Below, piece by piece: positions 18,166 to 27,149 of a stretch of 64,000 bases of DNA. This DNA is from Pseudomonadota bacterium. GTDB lineage: Bacteria; Pseudomonadota; Gammaproteobacteria; Steroidobacterales; Steroidobacteraceae. The DNA is taken from the NCBI GenBank assembly GCA_018241505.1, contig JAFEDS010000024.1, positions 122,252 to 186,251 of the forward strand, written 5' to 3'. The notes under the pieces were generated by a model. The model was not told where the DNA came from. It saw nothing but the letters and a program-made list of their open reading frames with translations, and ran no database searches. Position numbers and translations under genes: made by a program. How positions within the stretch are numbered: position 1 is the first letter of the stretch; every line of letters starts with the position of its first letter.

Positions 18166-21100
18166 CTAAACCAGCACCACCAACAAGTCCTTGGCGTCCA
18201 CCTGCTGCCCCGGCCGTGCCAGCACCTCGGCCACTTCCCCGTCGGCCTCCGCGCGAACGGCTGTCTCCATCTTCATGGCCTCCAGCGTCGCGAGCACATC
18301 GCCGCGTGCGACCTTGCGACCAACAGTGACAGCAACAGTGGCAATAGTCCCCGGCATGGGCGCGCCCACCTGCTTCGCATTCCCAACCTCAGCCTTTCTC
18401 TGCGGCGCTCGCTTGGCGACCTGGCTTCGGTCCTGCACACGAACTGACCGCGGCAGTCCGTTGAGCTCGAAGAACACAGTTCTCGTGCCGTCCTCGTGCA
18501 CTTCGCTGGTGGCCACATAGCGGACAATCAGTGTCTTGCCACGCTCAATATCGACAGTGATTTCCTGTCCAGCCTCCATGCCGTAGAAGAACACCGGCGT
18601 CGGCAGAATACTGACATCGCCGAACTGCAGCCGGTCGCTGATGTAATCCATCCACACCCGGGGATACATCAGGTAGGACGCGAGATCGTCATCGGTCACT
18701 GCCCGCGGCAGTTTCTGTTGGATCTTCTGGCGCTCGGCGTCGAGATCCGCCGGCGGCAAGTGCGCGCCCGGCCGCTCGGTCAGGGGCTTCTGGCCCTCGA
18801 GGATCTTATGCTGCAGGGCTTCAGGGAAGCCGCCATACGGTTGCCCAATGTCACCGCGGAACAATTGGATGACCGATTCCGGGAAGGCCACATCATTCGC
18901 CGGGTCCAGCACCTGTTCTTTGGTCAGTCCACTCGTGACCATCAGCAGGGCCATGTCACCAACGACTTTCGATGTCGGTGTCACTTTGATGATGTCGCCA
19001 AACATTTCGTTGACGTCGGCGTACGTCTGCGCAACTTCAGGCCACCGCGCATCATCGATTCCCAGTGACCGGGCCTGCTCGCGCAGGTTCGTGTACTGAC
19101 CGCCCGGCATTCCGTGCACGTACACCTCGGAGGCGCCGGAGCGAATGTCACTTTCGAACGCGCTGTACAGCTTTCGAGTCTGCTCCCAGTAGGAGGACAG
19201 CAGCCGGATCTTCGCGGGGTCGATGCCCGTATCACGCGGGCCGTACCGCAACGCCTCCACAATCGAGCCCATGTTGGGCTGAGAGGTCAGGCCGCTCATG
19301 GAATCGATTGCGCAGTCCACGGCGTTCGCGCCGGCTTCGATTGCGGCCAGCACGCTGGCGGCGGCGATGCCGCTGGTGTCATGGGTATGGAAATGAATCG
19401 GCAGGCCGATTTCTTCCTTCAAAGCCTTGACCAACACGCGCGCCGCTTCGGGCCGGCATTGGCCACCCATGTCCTTGATGCCGAGCACATGCGTGCCCGC
19501 GTTGCGTAATTCACGCGCCAGCTTCAGGTAATAATCCAGCGTGTATTTCTTTTCGCGCGGATCGCTCAGGTTGCCGGTGTAGCAGATCGCGGCTTCACAC
19601 AGCTTGCCCGACTCGAGGACCGCATCAATGGAGACGCGCATGTTTTCGACCCAGTTCAGGGAATCGAAAATGCGGAATACGTCGATGCCGTTCTGCGCGG
19701 CGCGTTTGACGAAGAAGCGCACGACGTTGTCTGGATAGTTGGTATAGCCAACCGCATTCGCCGATCGCAGCAGCATCTGCAGCAGCAGATTGGGCATGCG
19801 CTGGCGAAATTGAGCCAGCCGCTGCCAGGGATCCTCACTCAAGAATCGCATGGCGACATCGAACGTCGCGCCGCCCCAGCACTCCATCGAGAAAAGCTCA
19901 GGAAGCAGAGTCGCGTAGTAGGGGGCGATTGCCGTCATGTCCTGGGTCCGCACCCGCGTCGCGAGCAGCGACTGATGTGCGTCGCGCATTGTTGTATCGG
20001 TCAGGAGGACCCGTTTCTCACCCAGCATCCACTTCGCAAACCGCTCCGCTCCGAGCTCTTCGAGCTTCTGTCTCGTGCCAGGGGCAGGAGGTGTCTGCAA
20101 CGGCACCGCGGGCAGGCGTGGCGAGCTGAATTGCGCAGGCCGTGCGCGGCTCTTGGTTTCCACGTTGCCATTGACGATCGTCTCGCCAATGAACTTGAGA
20201 ATGCGCGTGGCGCGATCCCGCTTGCGCGGCCAGTGAAACAGCTCAGGCGTGGTATCAATGAACTTGGTGGTGTATTCACCTTCGGCAAACGCCGGATGCG
20301 TGATGAGCTGGTCGAGAAAGCGCAGGTTCGTTACAACACCGCGGATCCGGAACTCCCACAGCGCGCGGTGCATGCGGGCAATGGTCTCTTCGGCAGTTGG
20401 GGACCAGGCTGTGACCTTTACTAACAGGGAATCGTATGAGCGGGTGATGATCGCGCCCGTATACGCCGTGCCCGCATCCAACCGGACACCAAACCCGGCC
20501 GGGCTGCGATACGCCGTGACCCGGCCGTAGTCCGGTATAAAATTGTTTTCCGGGTCTTCGGACGTAATCCGACACTGCAGCGCGTGTGCGCTGATGCGGA
20601 TTTCATTCTGTGGTGGAACACCGCTCTCGGGTGTCCCGATCCGCGCACCGCTTGCGATCCGGATCTGTGCCTTGACCAGGTCGATGCCCGTGGCGCACTC
20701 GGTGACCGTATGCTCCACCTGGATACGCGGATTCACCTCAATGAAATAGAAGCTGCCCGTGTCCGCATCCTGCAGAAACTCCACGGTGCCTGCATTGACA
20801 TACTTCGAAGCGCGTCCAATTGCGAGCGCGGCTTCGCAAAACGCCTGCCGTTGCGCATCCGAGAGAAAGACGGCCGGGGCGCGCTCAACGACCTTCTGAT
20901 TGCGGCGTTGCACTGAGCAGTCGCGCTCGAACAGATGAACGAGCCCGCCGTGAGTGTCGCCCAGAATCTGAACCTCGACGTGCCGTGCACGACGCACCAG
21001 CTTTTCGAGATAGATCTCGTCATTGCCGAACGCAGCCTTCGCTTCGCGGCGGGCAACAGGGACCAGCTCAACGAGCTGTGCATCATTTTCGATCACGCGC

Positions 21101-21624
21101 ATGCCGCGGCCGCCGCCGCCCCAGCTCGCCTTCAGCATCACCGGGTAACCGATGCCGTGGGCAAGACGTTTGCACTCTTCTATGTCGGCGGGCAGTGGCG
21201 ACGTGGCCGGCATGACCGGGACGCCCGCACGCGTCGCGAGATTGCGAGCCGCCACCTTGTTGCCCAGCGAGCGCATCGTGTCCGGCGTTGGACCAATAAA
21301 CACAATGCCTGCCGCTGCACAGGCTTGCGCGAACTGCGGGTTCTCTGAAAGAAACCCGTAGCCTGGATGAATCGCGTCTACTTTGGCATCGCGCGCAATG
21401 CGCAGGATGTCCTGTATATCGAGATAAGCCTCAATGGGACCTTTGTTACGGCCGACGAGATAGGCCTCGTCCGACTTGGTCCTGTGGAGAGAAAAGCGAT
21501 CCTCTTGCGAATAAATGGCGACGGTGCGGATGCCGAGCTCATTCGCGGCGCGCATCACCCGGATGGCGATTTCGCCGCGGTTGGCAACGAGAAGACTGCG
21601 GATTCGAGGCAGGGTGGCGATCAT
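18166..21624 (-). CDS. pyc: Pyruvate carboxylase
   Basis: The 1152-aa single-chain enzyme converts pyruvate and bicarbonate to oxaloacetate using ATP and biotin. Domains in order: biotin carboxylase with ATP-grasp (residues about 8-460; VANRGEIAIRVMRAANELG at the start), carboxyltransferase (about 540-810; LLTDTTMRDAHQSLLATR), the PYC/OADA linker domain, and a C-terminal biotinyl domain with EAMKMET, the Lys near 1118 being the biotin site. All are in the usual order and the length is normal. I chose the ATG at 21624, directly before the conserved N-terminus; a longer frame adds 23 residues without family support. It is alone on its strand between two stop-facing neighbours. Confidence 0.95.
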   Translation of the reverse strand: MIATLPRIRSLLVANRGEIAIRVMRAANELGIRTVAIYSQEDRFSLHRTKSDEAYLVGRNKGPIEAYLDIQDILRIARDAKVDAIHPGYGFLSENPQFAQACAAAGIVFIGPTPDTMRSLGNKVAARNLATRAGVPVMPATSPLPADIEECKRLAHGIGYPVMLKASWGGGGRGMRVIENDAQLVELVPVARREAKAAFGNDEIYLEKLVRRARHVEVQILGDTHGGLVHLFERDCSVQRRNQKVVERAPAVFLSDAQRQAFCEAALAIGRASKYVNAGTVEFLQDADTGSFYFIEVNPRIQVEHTVTECATGIDLVKAQIRIASGARIGTPESGVPPQNEIRISAHALQCRITSEDPENNFIPDYGRVTAYRSPAGFGVRLDAGTAYTGAIITRSYDSLLVKVTAWSPTAEETIARMHRALWEFRIRGVVTNLRFLDQLITHPAFAEGEYTTKFIDTTPELFHWPRKRDRATRILKFIGETIVNGNVETKSRARPAQFSSPRLPAVPLQTPPAPGTRQKLEELGAERFAKWMLGEKRVLLTDTTMRDAHQSLLATRVRTQDMTAIAPYYATLLPELFSMECWGGATFDVAMRFLSEDPWQRLAQFRQRMPNLLLQMLLRSANAVGYTNYPDNVVRFFVKRAAQNGIDVFRIFDSLNWVENMRVSIDAVLESGKLCEAAICYTGNLSDPREKKYTLDYYLKLARELRNAGTHVLGIKDMGGQCRPEAARVLVKALKEEIGLPIHFHTHDTSGIAAASVLAAIEAGANAVDCAIDSMSGLTSQPNMGSIVEALRYGPRDTGIDPAKIRLLSSYWEQTRKLYSAFESDIRSGASEVYVHGMPGGQYTNLREQARSLGIDDARWPEVAQTYADVNEMFGDIIKVTPTSKVVGDMALLMVTSGLTKEQVLDPANDVAFPESVIQLFRGDIGQPYGGFPEALQHKILEGQKPLTERPGAHLPPADLDAERQKIQQKLPRAVTDDDLASYLMYPRVWMDYISDRLQFGDVSILPTPVFFYGMEAGQEITVDIERGKTLIVRYVATSEVHEDGTRTVFFELNGLPRSVRVQDRSQVAKRAPQRKAEVGNAKQVGAPMPGTIATVAVTVGRKVARGDVLATLEAMKMETAVRAEADGEVAEVLARPGQQVDAKDLLVVLV

Positions 21625-21664
21625 TGGCGGTGTGTCGTGGGAACATGGGGAAAAATCCGCCAGA

Positions 21665-22621
21665 CTATAGCGAACCCGCTGCCCGGAATGCACTAGGCGT
21701 GCGAGGTTCCCAGCGTGCCCACACCCGTCGCAACTGCTGCGCCGACCGGAAGCCCGCGCGCGCCGCGATCCGCTCCAAGTCGAGCTTGCTCTGGGTCACC
21801 AACTCCTTCGCGAAGGCAAAGCGAATCAACTGCACATAGTCGAGCGGCGAGCAGTGCGCGTGCTCGGCAAACAACCGCGCCAGATTGCGCGGGCTCGTAC
21901 ATGCAACAGCCGACAACTCACTCGAGGTCCACACGGCCGAGGGCTTGCGGGACACGGCATCCTGCACGCGGTGCACGGCCGGGTGAACATGATTGCGATG
22001 TTGCACCCAGGGTGACAGCGCCGGATCGGTCCCCGACCGGCGCAGATACACAACGAGGTCTCGGGCTACTTCGGCGGCGGCTCGCGGTCCAAGCTGACTG
22101 CCGATCACATACAGAGCCAGATCCAAGCCCGCCGTCACGCCCGCGCTGCTCAGCACGGAGCCATCTTCGACAAATATCCTGTTGTCGTGAACCTGGGCAT
22201 CCGGCGCGATCCGGCGCAGCTCTTCAATATGTGAATGGTGCGTGGTGCACTCGCGGCCGGCGAGCAAACCCGACTTCCCAACAATCACGCTCCCGGCACA
22301 GACGCACAGCAGCATTGCGTTGCCGATGACACCCGAGGACAGCCACGCAACCACGCGTTGAGTCGCCGGTTCGTTAAAATCGACCGGCTCACCACTGACA
22401 CCGTTGACAACCACAATCGCATCATCGGCCAACTTCGCCGGCAGGGACTCGAGAGCCGCCAACTGCAGGCCGACCGCCGCCTCAATCGAGCGGGAAGGGG
22501 CCGCGAAGTGCAGCCGATAGCTGTCCGCCACCTTCTTGTTGGCCATCCTGAACGCCTCGGCCGGCCCTGCCAGGTCGAGCAGGACCAACTGCGGCAACAA
22601 CAGGAAGTAGACGTCTCTCAC
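21665..22621 (-). CDS. GlxA family transcriptional regulator (DJ-1/PfpI + AraC HTH)
   Basis: The 318-aa protein has an N-terminal DJ-1/PfpI-like domain (residues about 3-170; VYFLLLPQLVLLDLAGPAEA, and LLCVCAGSVIVGKSGLLAGR at the nucleophile elbow) and a C-terminal AraC-type helix-turn-helix pair (about 215-318; TSSELSAVACTSPRNLARLF). GlxA-type regulators sense small metabolites or amides. The start is a GTG five bases after the stop of the isochorismatase gene, so both are co-transcribed; control of that hydrolase is a reasonable inference. Confidence 0.87.
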   Translation of the reverse strand: MRDVYFLLLPQLVLLDLAGPAEAFRMANKKVADSYRLHFAAPSRSIEAAVGLQLAALESLPAKLADDAIVVVNGVSGEPVDFNEPATQRVVAWLSSGVIGNAMLLCVCAGSVIVGKSGLLAGRECTTHHSHIEELRRIAPDAQVHDNRIFVEDGSVLSSAGVTAGLDLALYVIGSQLGPRAAAEVARDLVVYLRRSGTDPALSPWVQHRNHVHPAVHRVQDAVSRKPSAVWTSSELSAVACTSPRNLARLFAEHAHCSPLDYVQLIRFAFAKELVTQSKLDLERIAARAGFRSAQQLRRVWARWEPRTPSAFRAAGSL

Positions 22622-22626
22622 GCTCG

Positions 22627-23199
22627 TTACCCGAATGCCTCGGAAGTCGCTACGACCCGTGCGAACCGGCCATCGAGCACGAGCTCCGTGCGTTCGCGGA
22701 TGTCAGCGGACGAAAAATGGCGGCCGGTGCGCGATCGCATGGGAAAGGTCAGTGTTGCGTCACTCACGAACCGCACTTTAAACCCGGCATCCGATGCGTG
22801 TCGCGTAGTGGTCTCGCAGCATTGCTCCGTGCGGATCCCGGTCACGAGGACTTCCTCGATGCCGTTGCTGCGCAGCCAACTTTCCAGGGTGACACCGCCT
22901 GAGTTTTTACCGAACAGCGCTGAATGCACTTCCTTGTAGAACACGGCGTCGGCCTCGAGGCGCAGCTCCGGCATCGCGCGAACAAAGCCGGATTGCGGGT
23001 GGAAGGGATCATTCGGGTCCACCTGGGGCTCCTGGTGGAACACCTGCACCACCGGCACTCCTCGGTTGCGGCAGTGATCAATCAGCGCCTGCGTATTCGC
23101 GATGAATGCGGACGCCTCCTGCGGCTGCCAGTACGGTCGCTGGCGAAACGACTCCTGGACGTCGATGACCAGCAGTGCAGTCTGGTTGGCGGTTTTCAT
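22627..23199 (-). CDS. Isochorismatase family cysteine hydrolase
   Basis: The 190-aa protein has the fold and catalytic triad of the isochorismatase superfamily: Asp in ALLVIDVQESF, Lys in FYKEVHSALFG and Cys in VTGIRTEQCCETTTRHASD. Such enzymes hydrolyse amides (nicotinamide, carbamoyl compounds) or isochorismate. The ATG at 23199 follows AGGAAGG at a good distance and gives the usual family start. The neighbour downstream is a GlxA-type regulator, a common partner of amidase-like hydrolases. No isochorismate or siderophore genes are near, so an amidase role is more likely than isochorismate cleavage. Confidence 0.85.
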   Translation of the reverse strand: MKTANQTALLVIDVQESFRQRPYWQPQEASAFIANTQALIDHCRNRGVPVVQVFHQEPQVDPNDPFHPQSGFVRAMPELRLEADAVFYKEVHSALFGKNSGGVTLESWLRSNGIEEVLVTGIRTEQCCETTTRHASDAGFKVRFVSDATLTFPMRSRTGRHFSSADIRERTELVLDGRFARVVATSEAFG

Positions 23200-23396
23200 G
23201 GACCCTTCCTGTATTGGTGGATAGGACACATGATGAGGCTGCTCCGGCGCTACGACTATAGGCCTTCCAGCCACCTACCGGTCAAAAACGGACAGTGGAT
23301 CGGCCGGCGCGGTTCCCATGGATGGGAGGTTGGGCTTAAACTGCACCGCTCAACAGTCTGTCAACAAAAGCAGCTTGATCCGGGAGGGTCTCGAGA

Positions 23397-24326
23397 GTGT
23401 TGCACCAAAAGGCAAAGAGCGCTGCCATACCGGCCGCGGTCACACTGGTATTGCTGGCCGCCAACGGCACCGCGCGTGCTGATGCGCCGCAGCCGGAAAT
23501 CCCCACCTGCGACAAGAAGATCGGCACGCTGGCCGTGACCGAACCGCAGACGCAGTGGTGGACTCAATACAACTTGGAATCTCCGGAAGCCCTGATCAAG
23601 GTGTACGTGTCGAAGTCCAAGTGCTTCACACTGCTCGATCGCAACAAGGGCCTGGCGGCAGCCCAGACGGAGCGCGCCCTGGCCGGCAGCGGCGAGATGC
23701 GCGGCGGGTCCAACATCGGCAAGGGCCAGATGAAAGCCGCCGACTACGTGCTCGTTCCCGACGTCGCCATGAAAAACAACGACTCGGGTGGCAAGAAGAT
23801 CGGTGGCATGTTGGGTGGCTTGTTGCCCGGCATCGCCGGCGTTGTGGCGGGCGGCGTCAGCATGAAGAGCAAGACCGCCGATGTGGTACTCACTTTGACG
23901 GACGTTCGTTCGACGGAGCAGGTGGCTCTCGAGCAGGGTCACTACAAGAAGACCGACCTGGGTTGGGCCGGAGGCGGCGCCGGGTTCTTCGGAGCCTTTG
24001 CAGCCGCGGGCGCCAGCAGCTACGCCAACACCGAAATCGGCCAGGTCATTGCGATTGCCTACCTCGATGCGTTCTCCAAGCTGGTGAACGACGTCAAGAG
24101 CATGGATCACGATGCCAAGACGGACAATGTCCAGCAGTCGGTGACCATGGCGAAGCCCGGCAAGCTGTTTGAAAAGCCGGACAACAAGTCCACGGTGGTC
24201 CGTGATCTCGAGGTCGGTACGACCTTGTATCCCACCGGCGAGAAAGACAAGATCTGGTGGAAGGTCAGTGACGAGCTCGGCAACGAAGGCTGGGTGCCGT
24301 CACCGCTGTTCCAGTTGGCGAAATGA
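23397..24326 (+). CDS. CsgG/HfaB-like exported protein with C-terminal SH3 domain
   Basis: The 309-aa protein has a signal peptide (to about residue 28) and a middle region like CsgG/curli-secretion or LpoB folds: KCFTLLDRNKGLAAAQTER, then MKAADYVLVPDV and a glycine-rich hydrophobic stretch (IGGMLGGLLPGIAGVVAGG). The last 65 residues look like a bacterial SH3 domain (PGKLFEKPDNKSTVVRDLE, then WWKVSDELGNEGWVPSPLF). No lipobox Cys is seen, so it is probably soluble periplasmic or outer-membrane associated. The start is GTG with GGGAGGG 8 nt upstream. It faces the SPFH gene tail to tail. Its role is unknown. Confidence 0.68.
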   Translation: MLHQKAKSAAIPAAVTLVLLAANGTARADAPQPEIPTCDKKIGTLAVTEPQTQWWTQYNLESPEALIKVYVSKSKCFTLLDRNKGLAAAQTERALAGSGEMRGGSNIGKGQMKAADYVLVPDVAMKNNDSGGKKIGGMLGGLLPGIAGVVAGGVSMKSKTADVVLTLTDVRSTEQVALEQGHYKKTDLGWAGGGAGFFGAFAAAGASSYANTEIGQVIAIAYLDAFSKLVNDVKSMDHDAKTDNVQQSVTMAKPGKLFEKPDNKSTVVRDLEVGTTLYPTGEKDKIWWKVSDELGNEGWVPSPLFQLAK

Positions 24327-24334
24327 GTTAATGG

Positions 24335-24367
24335 GCGCGGCGTCGGCCAATCGGGCTGGCGCCGCGC
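24335..24367 (+). terminator. Stem-loop after the CsgG-like gene
   Basis: GCGCGGCG at 24335-24342 pairs with CGCCGCGC at 24360-24367, with further pairing (GCCA/TGGC) within the loop. It starts 9 bases after the stop codon. There is no strong T-run directly after it. Confidence 0.45.
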
Positions 24368-24405
24368 AACGCGCCGCGGGCGCCAACTCCGGCGTAAAAA
24401 GGGGT

Positions 24406-24436
24406 CGGGCTCGGCGCGGCCAGTGCCGCGCCAATT
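24406..24436. repeat. 31-bp palindromic intergenic repeat, copy 1
   Basis: These 31 bases are identical to 39632-39662. The core is GGCGCGGC, loop CAGT, GCCGCGCC, flanked by GGGCTC on the left and AATT on the right. It lies between a + strand and a - strand gene, 3 bp from the stop of the SPFH gene. This is the behaviour of a REP-like element or a reused bidirectional terminator. Confidence 0.8.
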
Positions 24437-24439
24437 GAC

Positions 24440-25339
24440 TCAGTGCCCGGCTGGCGTGAAAAACGGAATCGGCGCGCCCGCATACACATTCTGCGGCAAC
24501 TGCCCATTCCAGCGCTCCGCCTTCACCCGCTCCACTTCAATCCGCCGTAGCTCCAGCACATCCTTGTTCTGCGCCAGCGCGCTGTTCTGAACCTTCAGCG
24601 CCTCCGCCTGCGCGGTGGCCACTTTCAGGTTGGCATACGCATCGCCGTCGGCGCGAGCGCGGACAGCGGCGGCTTCCGCCTCGGCAACCGCGACTTTCTG
24701 CTTCTGTTCCGCCTCGACCGTCTTCAGGCGGTTCTCGGCCGCCAGGCGCAGTTGCTCCTGGGTGACTTTGTCATTGATGGCATGCATGTACGATTCCGAA
24801 AACTCGAAATTGCGCATGTCGATGTTGATGACCTGCGCGCCGTACAGCGACAGTTTGGCCTGCAGGGCGGAATTGATGTCGGCCGACACCTTGGCGCGTT
24901 CCGATATCAGGTCCGGAGCGCTGTAGCGCGCGGTCACGGCCTTGAAGACTTCCTGCGTTGCCGTCTGGACGTACGAAGACAGATCGCCGTTGTGACTGTA
25001 CTTCTCGTACACCTCGGCCACCTTGTCGGTCATGATGCTGTAGCGGACAGTCAGGCTGACACTGACGGGTTGAGTGTCGGAGGTCGATCCGCCCGCGTTG
25101 TCGATGTTGGCCTGTTCGGCCCGGATGCTGAATATCGCCAGCTTCTGCCAGGGTGGCAGGATCGCCAGTCCTTCGTTCTCAATTCCCACAATGCGGCCGA
25201 ACTGGGTCACCACGCCGCGGCTGCCGGTGGGCACCGAATAGAAGGGCCACAGCATTTTCAACAGCAGCAGGGCGACGATCGCGATGACGACGTAGACAAT
25301 GAGGCCTTTGTTCACATTAGGCGCAGTCGCAGGGTTCAT
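24440..25339 (-). CDS. SPFH/prohibitin-family membrane protein
   Basis: The 299-aa protein has one N-terminal membrane helix (residues about 12-32), an SPFH/band 7 domain (about 33-200; FYSVPTGSRGVVTQFGRIV, then SVSLTVRYSIMTDKVAEVY) and a C-terminal alanine/glutamate-rich coiled coil (about 200-260). Such proteins build large ring or cage assemblies at membranes and often modulate membrane proteases. Its start codon overlaps the stop of the metalloprotease gene by ATGA, so the two are translated from one mRNA. A link to HflK/HflC is only at superfamily level. Confidence 0.83.
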   Translation of the reverse strand: MNPATAPNVNKGLIVYVVIAIVALLLLKMLWPFYSVPTGSRGVVTQFGRIVGIENEGLAILPPWQKLAIFSIRAEQANIDNAGGSTSDTQPVSVSLTVRYSIMTDKVAEVYEKYSHNGDLSSYVQTATQEVFKAVTARYSAPDLISERAKVSADINSALQAKLSLYGAQVINIDMRNFEFSESYMHAINDKVTQEQLRLAAENRLKTVEAEQKQKVAVAEAEAAAVRARADGDAYANLKVATAQAEALKVQNSALAQNKDVLELRRIEVERVKAERWNGQLPQNVYAGAPIPFFTPAGH

Positions 25340-27015
25340 CTGTGACGTCTCCAGGCAGCGAAGCCGGCTGACCCGGCCAGCATTGCCAAAATACTCAAAT
25401 CAATAGCACCCCCGCCGCCACCGCCCGAAGAGGCGCCCGTCGCATTGGCCGTGCCGCCCGTGGAGGCCGAAGTGGACGGCGCAGCCGCCGAAATCTGGAT
25501 GGACACCTGGGCGGAGTTGTTGCTCGACACATAATCGTTCGGTGACGCAACAGACACGTTAGCAGTGCTGGTGCCGACGGTGCTACCGACCAGTGTCAGG
25601 TCAATCTGCCGCGTATCCTGCGCGGCCATATTCCCGAGCGTGCATGACACCGTGCTGTTACCGACGTCGGTAGTGCACGATCCGCCGGCAGCGGTCGCGG
25701 CCTGAACGGTGATCCCCGCAGGAATCGTAGCGCTTGCGGTGACCGAGTTGGATGCGTCGTCACCGATGGCATGTGCCACAAAAGAAACGGTAAACGCCGT
25801 GTTGGCAGTGGCCCCAATCGCCGTGGCGGGCAATTCAACACGGACATCGGGCGCTTCGTACGGCATCAGACAGGAAGCCGTCTGAATACGGGCCGTGATC
25901 TGAGTGATGCTGCAGCTCGAAAACTGATCGCTGTAATTGATCTGCGGTGCCATCAGGTAGGACTGTGGCGTGGACTGGCAGGCGCCGGCCTCTCCGTCGT
26001 GAGGCGCGTTGAAGTTGTGGCCGAGCTCGTGAGCGGCAATGAGGGCGGATTCCAATGCCGAATGAGCCCCTTCGGACAGACTGTCGGCCGCATCGCCATT
26101 GCAGACCGATGAAATGTAGGCGATTCCGACGACACCGCCGTCCAGGTCGCGGCCCGTCATCAGGTGAGATAAGCCGGTTTCCATCTGTGCCGCGTTCGCC
26201 CCCCGGTAGGAGCGAAGCTGTTGCAACAGGGAGTTGGGATTGGTCGCTGTGAACGGCTCATGGGCGCTCGTCAGGATCGTCAAGGGCGCCAGTTTGATCT
26301 TGACACCCACCTGGCCGGACCAGATGCCATCGACAATGTCCCAGCGCGCAATAATGGCGCCTTCGGGGTCGGCAATTTCCTTTTGATAAAACTCGTAGTC
26401 GGCGACCACGCCGACTGTCAGCTCGAGGTCGGGGCCATTGGGGAAGCTGCCCGAACGGGTGGTCTCCTTGACCATGGCATCCACCATTGTCTTCGCGCTG
26501 ACAGGCAGGTTCTCGCCGGCAAACGGCGTGTTGTCTGCATTCAGGATCTGACAGTACGCGGCTCCGTCAGGCAACAGGGCGTCTTTCAAACGATAGATCA
26601 CCGAGGCGGTGGCATCAGCGAGCGGCTGGACGACCGAGTCGGTGACGTCAGCCGCGGGCTCCACTGCATACAACTCGCCCGCGCCGTCTGAGATCATGCC
26701 GTGCCAACCGGTACGAGTATGTGTCATCCGGACCCAGGAGCCCAGTAGCCCCTGCAGCACGCCGCGCAACGGCTCGATGTCAGCGCGATCGGCGGGAACG
26801 GCATTCAGCAACGCCGGGTTGGGTTGCAATTGAAAGTTGAACTGGCGGCCGTAGGCCTCGAAGGACATGCTTCGTGTATGGCCCGCGACCTGCTTCACCT
26901 GGGGGCGGATGCCCTCGTGGTACAGAATCTTCAGGCTCGGCGCGGCCTGCGCGTGGCTGACTACGCTAGCCATGAAAAGCGCGCTGAGCGCGTAGGGTGC
27001 TGCCTTATTTCCCAT
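25336..27015 (-). CDS. Secreted M12-type zinc metalloprotease with GlyGly-CTERM-like tail
   Basis: The 559-aa precursor has a signal peptide (to about residue 25), a long pro-region, and a metzincin-type zinc site HELGHNFNAPHD at 329-340 (HExxHxxxxxHD), as in reprolysin/M12 peptidases. After it comes a beta-sandwich of the DUF11 type (about 380-505; ends SSNNSAQVSIQI), then a Ser/Thr/Ala linker, a glycine run, a hydrophobic helix and a basic end (AAWRRHR). This tripartite tail matches GlyGly-CTERM, which is processed by rhombosortase on the way to the surface. It overlaps the downstream SPFH gene by 4 bp. Substrate unknown. Confidence 0.83.
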   Translation of the reverse strand: MGNKAAPYALSALFMASVVSHAQAAPSLKILYHEGIRPQVKQVAGHTRSMSFEAYGRQFNFQLQPNPALLNAVPADRADIEPLRGVLQGLLGSWVRMTHTRTGWHGMISDGAGELYAVEPAADVTDSVVQPLADATASVIYRLKDALLPDGAAYCQILNADNTPFAGENLPVSAKTMVDAMVKETTRSGSFPNGPDLELTVGVVADYEFYQKEIADPEGAIIARWDIVDGIWSGQVGVKIKLAPLTILTSAHEPFTATNPNSLLQQLRSYRGANAAQMETGLSHLMTGRDLDGGVVGIAYISSVCNGDAADSLSEGAHSALESALIAAHELGHNFNAPHDGEAGACQSTPQSYLMAPQINYSDQFSSCSITQITARIQTASCLMPYEAPDVRVELPATAIGATANTAFTVSFVAHAIGDDASNSVTASATIPAGITVQAATAAGGSCTTDVGNSTVSCTLGNMAAQDTRQIDLTLVGSTVGTSTANVSVASPNDYVSSNNSAQVSIQISAAAPSTSASTGGTANATGASSGGGGGGAIDLSILAMLAGSAGFAAWRRHR

Positions 27016-27113
27016 TGTCCCCTGATCCGCAGGCGCATCGACGACGGGCCTGAAGTCGCAGCGGCATCGTTATGGAAAAGGGCCGCGTGCGCAAACCAGC
27101 ATGTCACAGGTGC

Positions 27114-27134
27114 CCGACGCACAATGTGCGTCGG
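27114..27134. other. Inverted repeat with 10-bp arms
   Basis: CCGACGCACA, one central base, TGTGCGTCGG. It lies downstream of the flavoprotein reductase stop (27150) and about 100 bp upstream of the metalloprotease start, both on the - strand. The tiny loop and lack of a T-run make a protein operator or a weak hairpin equally possible. Confidence 0.35.
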
Positions 27135-27149
27135 ATCACGGGTGGGAAA

